A stretch of DNA of 64,000 nt from Apostichopus japonicus (Eukaryota; Echinodermata; Holothuroidea; Aspidochirotida; Stichopodidae), in assembly GCF_037975245.1 (NCBI RefSeq), contig NC_092583.1, forward strand, positions 4,931,264 to 4,995,263, read 5' to 3'. The stretch's first letter is position 1; each line of letters starts with the position of its first letter. The notes under the pieces were generated by a model. It saw nothing but the letters and a program-made list of their open reading frames with translations, was not told the DNA's origin and did not search any database. Position numbers and translations under genes: made by a program. Positions 45,401 to 57,400 of the stretch are shown here, piece by piece.

Positions 45401-48400
45401 CAGAGTCCAAAATACTTCCATAATACAGACTATCTCGATGTTAGCTACTCCTAGTGAAGATGTTGGTCATGTAACATTATCTAAAATGATTGCAGTTTAT
45501 GGAATAGTGATTGAAATCAATGGTAAGGGAACCCATACAGCAGTTCTATATAGAGGAACCATATAATGAACTACAGGCAGGCATCTCTTGGTAGAATCAA
45601 ACTTCAGAGAGGAACAATGCTGGTCAGTCTTTATCGCTATGACAACATACAAACTATATGCAAATAACCACCACATGTGTCAATACTGTATCCCTTTCAC
45701 TGTAACTGACAATTCGAGGATACCTTTCACTATATCTGACAATCCAAGGATCAATTCATAAAGTTTCTTTCCAAGACAAAAATCAGACATCAGAAAGCAT
45801 CCTGGGACTGATGTGAGGTAGGCACTCCAACTGCAGAAACCAGGGCCTAGAATTTAACTTCACCATCATTTGTCCCTACCTGCCCATACCCCCACCCCCT
45901 CCCCATCCCTACCTGACCATCTCTCAAAACATTGTGACATATGCATTCAGATCTTATTGAGCAATTAGCTCATATAAGTGAGTTTTCAAGCTTTAAAGCA
46001 GCATTTTGCGTTGATTCTCGAGATTTTCCAATACTATATACTATATCCGATACTATACCAATGACGTAAACTAAGCTAACTGTAAAGTTTCAACTCAAAC
46101 TATTCCCGAAAAGTGCAAAAATATGACATTTTCTGGTTTTCGTATTTTGAATCTTTGACTTCGATAGACTCCTCCCATATAAAGGAACCTTGTGAATATG
46201 TATAACGGAAAAGGTACTTTGAATAGCAAGGTAAACAGTAAACAAAAATCAGTTGAGGAGATGTACGTATTGCGCGAAGGGACAGTTACGGCATATCTCA
46301 TTGCATACGATGCCCAAAAAACCCAAGAAAATTCGTCGCTCCGCGAAAATAAAACCAGCTTTGTAGCAAGGATACATAAGAGAGAAAGTCATTGAACCAG
46401 CAAGAACTCGATCGGTACGTAACATTCTCTAGAACGATATTGTATCACTCTACTCGGTGTTACATAGGCTAGTTACTGTAGTACAATCAGACCTATTAGT
46501 GTGTGACTTACACTGGTTAGGCCTGAAGAACGTTATGTACACGCTGTGAATTTTGCACTAAAAGCAATGTAGCTACGAGTGTATCGCAATGGGGGCCTTT
46601 TTTTCCGGATCTCTTGAAAAACGTTAGCTTCCTCCTCGTACAACATGGGAGAAAATAACGTTTTTCAGGAGATGAAAGTAACGTTTCTTATAAGGGAATG
46701 CAATAAGGCATACTGGCTAGGCCATGTGGAGATTTAAGTAGTGCTTTGTAGCAAGCGCTTTGCAAAACTGTAGTAATTGCCTTGATGATTTAGGCGATTT
46801 TTATGATTATGTGTGAGTGTAGTAAGTAACCTTTTTTTTAAGTTTCAATCAACAAGCATATTAGTTTCCTAACCTGAATGCGATACTTTACTACCTTGAT
46901 GTAGGGGAGGAAAGTAACGTATTTAGTAGAGGAAACTAAAATTTTCAGGGGAGGAACTAACGGGTCGGGAAACTGAAACCTAGGGCAACATGCAATGTCT
47001 GCTGTTCTATAAATTTTATAGTAAAGTGTACAACCATTCCATGAAAGTGATAAATAGCATCTTGTCATATGTCACCAGTAAATGAGAGCAATACATTTTA
47101 GCAACGGATCCAAAGACATGTTTATAATTTGAAACCTTTTGCTACCTTCTTAGCAACCATCTGGTGATGAAACACCAAGGAGGGCTGGCAGAAGTAGAGG
47201 ACGGAGAGGTTAGCTCCTGTGTAACACCAGACAACGGGACAACCCGGCTAACAGCAGCTGCAGCTAGGAGGCAGGTAGAAAAACGCCAACAGGAGTGAAT
47301 GGGAAATATTAGGGTACGTTTCAATATGCAAAATTGTGGGATCTGCAAAGTAACAGCTGGTAATTCTTTAAACAGTTAAACTCAGTGTAATAACAGAATG
47401 GCTTGCTCAATTAAAGAATACTAGCAACATAAGTAGCTGGCTAGATTGTCATACTGAAAATAGTTATTTTTAAGTGACATCAATTATCAAAGGGTTATAT
47501 TTGCTAATCCTTTTTGGAAGCAAAATACTGTTTGTCTGAAAGCAAGTTTTGAAAAACAGAGCACTTCGTAGTACTTGGTGTAGTGTTCAATATATTTTAT
47601 GTCTATCTTCTTATATCACATGTATATTAAACACCCAAAGCAACACAATCGATAAGTGCTGTCTATCATCAAAAGCAATGATATTATTACTTAAGCAAAA
47701 TAAATGATACTCTTTTTTCTTCATTTTTCTTCTTAGGCAATGGTTGGTAATGTAGATGTTCAACTTGCTTGAAACCCATCCGGCACTCTTTTTGGATATA
47801 TGTACACACAACATCTCAAGAAGTAAAAGTTGCTTGAATTCAAACTTGGTATATAGATAGTCTTTGAAGAGTAGATGATCCTTATTGTTTTGCATCAAGT
47901 TTAAAGGTCATTTGAGGTCAACATTTGAAATCTGTGTAAAAACAGTATCTCAAGAAGTGCTAGTTGGTTTGACATCCAACTTGCTATATAGATAGCACTT
48001 GGTAAGTAGATGAACCCTATTATTTTTCATGGAGGTTAAAGGTCATTTTAGGTCAAGAGATGTTCAACTCTTGAAAACTTATAAACAATATCAAGAAGTG
48101 AAAGTTGGTTGAACTTCAAACTAGCTATATAGGTGGCCCTTGGTGAGAAGGTAAAACATTTTGTTAACCATGAAGGTCATTTTGAGGACAATAGTTCATA
48201 TCCCAAGAAGTGAAAGTTGGTTTCATGGCAAATGTTGATAACACTCGGTGGGTAGATAATCCCATTGTTTTGCTTATGGCCATGAGTGCTAATGCTAATC
48301 TCAAGAAGAGAAGTTGGTTAACTGTTACATATGTAGCCCTTGGAGAGTAATTGATTGCTATTGTTTTCCATAAGTCAAAGTGATCTTGGGTCAAAGATAT

Positions 48401-51400
48401 TCTCCATTTCCTTGACTTAATCATTCACTTGTATTCAGTTCTTTATTTCTTGATCAGTTGTATTCCTTGCCAAATATAGACTTGTTTTCACTATCATCTA
48501 AGATTATAGACATGTTATTAGTATTACATTTTCTTTTTGTGAAAGATGTGATCATGGGTTTTCTCTATTTTTCTGTGTTCCTTAACTTTACCATTCAGGG
48601 CTTTGAATAAACACACAGTTTCTTTCACTGCTGTTCTTACTTCAATCTGAAAAATCTTCCAATTTAACGTGTTAATTTATTCTGAAACATGGACATTAAT
48701 AAGATTCAATACACATAACAAGTTCAATTAAGTGTTCATTTTTTATTGATGAATGTGCTTAGAATAAGTCTGCTGATCTTTACAACAACAAAAATTGAAA
48801 AAAAAAGGAATAGTTCTTCGAGTCCAAACCTGATTCCAAACTAGTACATGCATAATGTTTTAGATCAATTGGCATGACTGATGACTATGAGAAAAGAAGC
48901 CCCCAACCCCTGCCACTTTTTAAATTACTGCAAAGTTGTAGGAGACATGCAGGTTGCAATCACTCCAACCTCCACCCACCCCCAAATAATATTACTTGCT
49001 GAAGCGAGGAAGATTAATAGATTTGACTTATTACAAAGTAGAACTAGGCCCCATGCTGCTCTGATGGCTTGCAACAAGCTGTGCAACAACTCCATCCCAC
49101 CCCCCCCCCCCCACCCAAAAAAAATGATATCACTTGCTGATGCAAGGAAGACTTATAGATTTCACTCATTACAACAGTAGAACTTGGTCCCATCCTGCTA
49201 TGATGGCTTGCAAGAAGCTGTAAAACTGATGGAGGTTGGCTAGGGCGAATTGTACCAGAGATGTGCCTTGAGTCATCCTCAGCAAGAACAACAGGACAAC
49301 ACCTCCTAGTTGAGAATTGTCATCATCAAGCCTCCGTCTAAATATGTCCTTCATCAGTTGCGGAATGTACTTGTAACTATTCTTTTCCATAACAGGAACA
49401 CAGGTCCATCTGCCTGCAGACTTTGAGAAATTTCTTGTAAACCTGAAAGTAGAATCACAAAAATAAACTATCACTCAGGGAGGAAAGTACTGTTTCTCAG
49501 GGGAGGAATTCAAGCAGGAAGACATTTGGCTAGGCTTCGTAGAAAGAGTTAGGTACTGAAGTAACTGTAATTTTTGATTTAGGAGAGAAAATAACGATTT
49601 CAATCAAAGAAACATTTTTCAAGGGAATCAAATTGGCTAGGTTATATGGGAAAAGATATTTGTAGAAAAGGTAGAAATGAAAAGAAATTCCTACAGTTAT
49701 TCCACTTAGGCCCTAGACCGACTAAATTTATTCTTTCCACATAGCCTAGCCAATATGCTTTCATCAGCTTCCTCCCTGGAAAAACGATAATTTCCTCCCC
49801 ATGATTGAGGAGGTACAGAAGTAAGAAACGTTTTTAGGGGAGGAAACAAACATTATTTAGGGCATGAAACTAACGGGAACCGCCAGAACGTAGGCCTCGT
49901 GATTTCGGCTACTGCATATGCAATCACTGCCATCATAGCCCATGCCTTGTAAAGTCTAGTGTAAAGTATCTATGCGTCGGCGTGAACGTTAGTTAGCACT
50001 GTATCAAGAACAAAAACTTGTTGCAATTTGATAAGACTATGACTGTGAAGAAAGAGTAAGAAAAGTAAGAGCGTTTAGCCTAACTGGCCTAGGTTGTGCT
50101 AGTAAATAATAGGCTAAGTACACTATACTACTAGTACTTGTAGTACTATAGACTTAGTATAGGCCCCTATACTGGCCTAGGCTAAACTAGATACTGTAGT
50201 AATAATAGTGGAGGCAGAGGTTCGGTCTCAGTTTCTCTCACCGATAATGAGAAGTAACGTTAAATCATGTAAACAAAAATTGTAACGAACAATTCTATCC
50301 TTTGCTTACCTGTCGAGTACAAGTCGAGTGACTTCTGTATCACTCTTCAGATGTACCTCTTCACTTCGCTCCATCTTTCCCATTGATTCCCGAAAGGGAC
50401 ACGGTGTCGTGACACTTTTTCTTCTGGGCTTTCCGCCATTTTCTCTTTTCAGGTGAAGTAAGGTTCTTCAAAAATTTATATTTCCCATTTGAGCGCTTCT
50501 CCATTGTTTTATTCTTTTGTCACTTCGTCACCAGGTTATAGTATTGTGTGCATGTAGCAATTATACGACACTAAATACTTTGCTAAGTACTACGTACAGT
50601 AGGCTTACGTGCGTGTACACTTTACTCACGGTAAAGACGCTGAGGGATTACCATGCCAATGACTGAGTCTATTTTAAGCTCCAAGTCATACATAAACATC
50701 TCTTCACTGATTGGTTGAATTTGAATAGGCGGTTTGTAGAGATGCATGTGATAAATACTAATGTCGATTGTGTCTGGGAGACACAATTCTCAGAATCATA
50801 TAATATCCTTAATTACTTGCTAATTAACGTTCGATGTGGGGAAAAAAGTATGAGAAAGTCTTAGTTGTGTCTTTTGTGATCGTATTATGATAAAAACTCG
50901 ATAGACACGGAAAAATTCTGGACAAACGCAAAATGCTGCTTTAAGATTCCAGAAATGTACACTATAATCTCCTAACAGTAACTTTGATGACAAAGAGGTA
51001 TGAATAAATAAATACACCATAAGACTGTGATTCTTAATCATAAAATCTTTCTTCATATTAGAGTTGATGTAATGACATTTACCTTCAATACTTCCATTTC
51101 TCAAATCTGCGATCCTCTCCTGAAGTCCAACCAAATGATTCTTAAAGAGCATTTGATGGTCCTATAGTAAACAAAGATTAAAATATTACAATTCTATGAA
51201 TTTCTTGGTAATTAAAGGGTAGTTAGCATTCATAATCTACTAGTAACTAAGTATCACTAACACATAAATATAGCTTACAGTTTATTGTGCACTCACCAAG
51301 TATAGAGTAGTTAGCATTCATATTCTACTTGTAACTTAGTATCACTAACACATAAATATAGCTTACAGTTTATAGTGCACTCACCAAGTATAGAGTCGTT

Positions 51401-54400
51401 AGCATTCATATTATACTAGTAACTTAGTATCACTAACACATAAATAAAGCTTACAGTTTATAGTGCACTCACCAAGTATAGTGTAGTTAGCATTCATATT
51501 CTAATTGTAACTATGTATCACTAACACATAAATATGTCAGGGTGAGAAAATGTTGACCATCAAATGAAGCTGATCAATGAATCATTCTTAAATGTTCGCT
51601 TAGATGACAAATGTTGTCTGCGAGTCATACATCAAATTTTGCAATCTTAAAGTTAAGTAACTCTCAGTTCACTCAATAAAATTGATGGGAAAACACAAAA
51701 GATTGCTTTATAAAACACCCAACCTGTTTATTATTATTAAAAGTCTTAACACCAGCTTGAACATAATATGAGTAAAGTGTTAAATTTACAAAAAAAGGTT
51801 GGGGTCAAATGGCTGAGCCAATGGGATATAAGGATTACAGGTTCAAGTCCTGGCCAGACCATTACATTGTGTCCTTTCGCATGGCACATAATCTCCAATG
51901 CCTCTCTCCACCCAGTTATATAACAAGGGGCCTGTGAGGTGACTTTTAAATAGTTAAGTGCACCGGGTACATGCACCAGGGGACACATGGATGTCGTGCA
52001 CTTTAATGCCTCAGAAGCAACTGTTTGAATTATGCTTACTTTAGTGTGTGCATGGTTGTGACAGGTTACCAATGACCAGGGGTTAACTGTTTTCAAGTCA
52101 TGTGCAGGGATGAGACTGAGCCAGGGAAAAAAAATCTGAAATTTATCGATCGCCGTCCTGGGGGAGGGGTTTAAGGGAGGGGGTGTCCCCCTCCCCTTTA
52201 GAATTTTTTTGTCAGGTAAGGAGGGCTTAGATGCAAAATGGTGGACTCTAGGTGGAATCTATCACATCACGCAACTCGCCAAAAAAGTGTGGAATTTCTG
52301 CTTGTATAATTTATCCATTAGCATTTTTTAACCAAAAAAAGGCTTTTTTGCTTGCTTTGTGCTACTTGATTCCACCACTGGTCAAATTCGGTGTTCCTTC
52401 CCTTCACAGTCCAGCATGTTCGGCAAAAAAAAAATAAATAAAAAAAAAATAAAATAAAATAAAAAAATAATATAAAAAAATAAAAAACGCGAATTACAAG
52501 AAAAAACGCGAAAATGAAAAAAAATCGGAAATCCGCGTTTCCGCGGAAGAGTCTCATGCCTGCATGTGAGAAGGCCTTGTTCTTAAAGACTGTCAAAGAA
52601 TTAACTTTACCATAGTCATCTGTGTTCACAAACAACCGACTACATTAGCATAATATGTACAGTTTTGAGTTGGATTTAAATATTATATTTTTGACGTTAA
52701 TATGTTACAGACTTAAACAAGTAACAATTCTAGACCAAATCATGTTTACCATGTTCTTAAAGCTTAAATTAATTGGTAGTTGTGTGCCAATTTTCACTTT
52801 ACCTCATACATGCCACAATAATCAGCTCTTTTATCTTCTAGGTAGGTACAAGCCTCCTCCGTCTCTGTTAATATTGTAATGTTTTGTAAGATACTACTCA
52901 ACAAATTAGTCCCTCTGGAAAATACAAAAAAATACAAAACATTTATATAGAGAAATATGTAGCAAGCAAAATACATAAACAATATATATAGCAAAATATG
53001 CAGCGAGCAAAATACATAAACAATATATAGAGCAAAATATGTAGCAAGCAAAATACATAAACACAATAAATATATATAGAGTGGGCAATCACATGCTGTA
53101 TATGCTGCCACTAAGCTTTTCAAAACTTTACAATGACAATGATGAAACAGATGAATTACAAAATATTTTGGGAATAAAATATGACAATTTTACAGATTGG
53201 AACGATTTTGAAACTTTTCAGTCTATTTATGACCAGCCCAACTATTAAGTTAAAACAACATTAAATTAAACCACAGGGATATAAAACAGGTTTATACTGA
53301 AGTTGCATATAACTGTCAATTGACAGAAAGGAATAATATAAAAGATGAAAAATATTTTTTTCATAATAGCCATAATATTTCAGAAATATGGAGACTTGTA
53401 TATTCAGCCTTTCAAATCATGGCACCCATTAAATATTTAGCATTGTTTATAGAAGTATTTCAGATAACTGCTGATACCTGACTGGGAACAGCTTTTAACA
53501 AGTTTACCTTTAAGTTGTTCTGTAACATCGAACACAGCCATCATTTTGTGGTTGTCTCTTCAATGTTACTACATTTTCGACATGAACATACTTTGATATA
53601 TCTTTTGATGTTTCTTAGGTTTACGTTGAAGCTTTAATAGCATCTTGAACAATTCTCTCTTCCATAAGCCTAGAAAATTTACTTTGTGACCGAAAAATGA
53701 AAAAAACATTGTTTACTTGTCGTCTATGTTTGTATATTCTTTGTCTGGATCTGGAAACATCAGGAAAGGTTTTTGGTCCGGGAGTGGTAAGAGAGGAAGC
53801 ACAACCTCTCTTACGTTGATAGGATGATATCTGCAAAAGATGTAGAAAAAACAGATGTTGGCTTCAGAGGAGGCAGGCATTTTATGATTCCATAACATCA
53901 CTTTATCATGTACACAACATTAACTCTCATCATAATAGCCTGTTGGAAACTAATACCAACAAAAGTCTGCCATCAAGATTTTATTGGAAATTACTTCTGC
54001 TTTCTCCGTCGACTATGTGTATAATAAAACGGTAGACATTATGCTGCAAAGGCTTCTACCGATGGTAAAATGATCGAACGTTAAACATCTTGTTGCAAAT
54101 TTCTAGGAAGATTGAACATATGAACAAGCTATGACATGAATGATTTACTAGAAGAACAAGATGTAACCATCAACATAAAACTTAAAACCGTTCAGTCATC
54201 TACAAGCCCAGGCTAATCAAATTCCTGTCTGCAATGTCTGTTACCTAATACACGTACACCTTCGACGGTTCAGCAAGACTACATGCTAATTGAAACACAA
54301 TCTGTAATGCCTCAGAGTTTCTGTCTATGTAAAAATTACTGTACATGTCTTTAAAAATATAGCAGCATGGAAAGGGTATTAATTTAAAATCTTTTGGCCT

Positions 54401-57400
54401 AACTGGGGGGGGGGGTGTCAAATTATTTGCACAAATATGAATCAGGCAGGAAAAGAGGTGATTTTTTTTTAAATTTTCTACACTTGAATGTAATAATGAT
54501 GCTTACTAGTGATGTAATGACATTTCTACAATACTCCAGAAACTAAATAATAGATGGATGGTTTCTGAAATGCTTATTAAACAGACCTTGCTCAAGAGAA
54601 TAGGAAAAAACACTTACTTGAGAGTAGCAACTATTTTACCACGACTGAAGTACTGGTTGTGTTGCATATGCAGAGAGTGACCGCATTTGGATTGGTTTAC
54701 CCTGGATTTATAATCTCTGGCGAGGAACCTCAACTCCAAGAATTTACTGAAAGACATTTGCCATGTCTCCTTGGATAATTTCTGATAGGGCAATACCTGG
54801 AGGGTCAAAATAAATCGTTGAAATATTTGAGTTTAAATTTCGCATCTTTAATGTGTGACTGATTCCTGGAGATGTTTAAATGACTATTGCCACAAATATG
54901 ATCCAATATATTACTTTATTGTACAAAAGAGAGATAAAACCAACGTTGGATACCTGGTTCAATAAAATAATAGTTTCTCTAGATCCCCATTATTAATCTT
55001 GCTTTTTTACTTTTCTTAGTTGGAATTCTTGATGTCTTTTCAATGTTGTTTATCTGATCATTAACAAAGACAATAAAAATTTGTAATTCCATGAAACAAG
55101 AAATGTAAATTTACATCTGGTGTTTAGGGTTTCCCAACTCCCAAAACGATACCAAATTGCTGGCATAAACAATGAGAATTACAAGAATTGGTTATATATC
55201 TGAATTTGTAGAAAGTTAACTTAGAATCCCATGTGAAAAAATATATAGTGATTGATAAACCAATCCAATGCATCACCAATTTCTATAAATATATTCTCAG
55301 AATTTATTACTATAAATATATTATCACAAAAACATTTAAAAAATGGTTAATTAATGAGAAGATTACATGGGCAACTCAGGTAGCATTCTATAACTTTAGA
55401 CCTGGAATATGTGACATTTGGCACAGTTTAAAACTATAAATGGAGAGAAATCGATCAAATTGTTAGAAATGAACAGATGCACTGAGGTACTAAGGTACAA
55501 ACTAAGTTCATGGCTTCTACAAAACATTGAACACATTAGTTTTGCTTACACTCCAAAGGGTTGTACAATTTTTAGTAGAAATCTTGCAAAAATAGCATTT
55601 GAAATGCAACTTCACAATACCCTTCTGACTCAGTCTCATGTAATCATGTCTTGCTATACAGACTCTTCAATCAGCATAAAATGTAAGTTAATACAAAATT
55701 CTTACTAAGTTACTATGCCAGTTAAGGAAATCACAAAACCGTTTATCAAAGCATGAGATATCGGAACAGGGCAATGGTGCCAAAAATTACTGTTTCAACG
55801 TCGTCAATCTTTCTGCCACCAAACTGTTCAATGCAATTATAACACATGTAGAGAGATATGGTATAACTCTTATATATAATAAGATATTATAATTATTATA
55901 TACTATATATTATGAGATGTACCTCTTGACATCTACGCTGTTCAATGCAATTATAAAACATGTAGAGAGATATGGTATACCTCTTATATATCATAAGATA
56001 TATATTATAATGATTATATACTTTATATTATAAGATAAACCTCTTGACATCTACGCTGTTCAATGCAATTATAAAACATGTAGAGAGATATGGTATATCT
56101 CTTATATATAATAAGATATATATTATAATATTATACTTTATATTATAAGATATACCTCTTGACATCTACGCTGTTCAATGCAATTATAAAACATGTAGAG
56201 AGATATGGTATACCTCTTATATATAATAAGATATATATTATAATGATTATATACTATATATTATAAGACATACCTCTTGACATCTACGGCACCAGCTCCA
56301 GACGATGATGTCTCCCCAGTTGTCTATGATCGGTTTCTCCATGACACGGAGGATGATCTCTACACAGCCATGACCGTGTACGAATCTACGTATATGCTGC
56401 AACATCAGAGTTTCACAGGTTTTACTTCTGCATGTGTAAAGTGTGCTTAATAATGGAAAAGAACGATTTAAAGTGAAAAATGCCAAATTAATGAACCTTT
56501 AAGATACATGAAATCAAAGATTGCAACAATAAATGGAAACTATAAAATGATCTCAAATAGGACAAAAACTTGAAATCTGAAGTGATCACATTCTAAAAGA
56601 AGTCACACAGTTGGAAGCTTAAGGGAATTCATAGGATAGATAGGTGAGGGGGGGGGGGGGTAGCAGGTTGATCTGGCTAGCAAACTGTAAGGTACCAATA
56701 AACTATCACAGAGCTAAAGGTACCTAATAAACTGTCAATCCGGCCAGGAAAATAGCTGTGGACTATCTCTAAACTTGTAGATACTTATCAAACAAACGTA
56801 TCAAACAAAATATTATGACGTTGAAACTTATAACTGAAACACATTATACAAGTAAATGAATACTGGAAACCTGTTATGGAAAACCCCGTAGGTCGCTGGT
56901 TTGAAGAATCCCGTTCCAGCCACAAATTTCTGTGCTCTTTTCCAACTTAAACAGATAAGAAACTTAACTGGTGGAAAATGTCAACAAAATTTAAGAGAAG
57001 CAAAGAAATTATGGACTTAAAAGCAGGATTCAAACCTGTTTTAAGTCCCAAAGGTGGTCTATTTAAGGGGTTTAGGACTTACTCGAAACAGAATTTGTCC
57101 AAGAAGTGTCCGAGGGTTACATCATGCTTGCCATAATGTTCCATATGGATGGTCCGTGGATGGATGCAGTAGTTTGGCGCGTTGTCTGACATCGCAGAGA
57201 AGCTGCTGAACTGCATTTTAAGCTTCTGATGGAAGTACGGATCCAAACAGTCAACCTGATCGTGGTTACCATCGTTGAGATCCTCACTCGAGGTTTGATG
57301 ACCCGCCACGGTTTCAATCTCTGCACCGTCTCCTCGATAGACTCTGTCCTCACCCTGATCATCGTTGAATTGACTAGGCAGTGTCTGACTTCCCGACGGC

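Noticed and set aside
46313..47200. Possible two-exon plus-strand gene: a basic frame starting MPKKPKKIRRSAKIKP at 46313 with a gatcg|gtacgt donor, and a QPSGDETPRRAGRSRGRRG frame after a ttcttag acceptor near 47149.
   Set aside because: The first frame has an in-frame TAG before the donor, and no family was recognised. The TATA-like motif upstream is suggestive, but splice support is too weak to annotate.
50620..50700. A strong donor-like site (tttacc|gtgagt) on minus, with a short open stretch upstream.
   Set aside because: Its translation matches no PIKFYVE segment. It could be a non-coding first exon of the nested gene, but nothing confirms this.
52794..53123. A hydrophobic minus-strand frame beyond PIKFYVE exon 52803-52914.
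   Set aside because: Only the 52803-52914 part is bounded by splice sites in phase; the rest is the intronic agcaaaatacataaacaata repeat.
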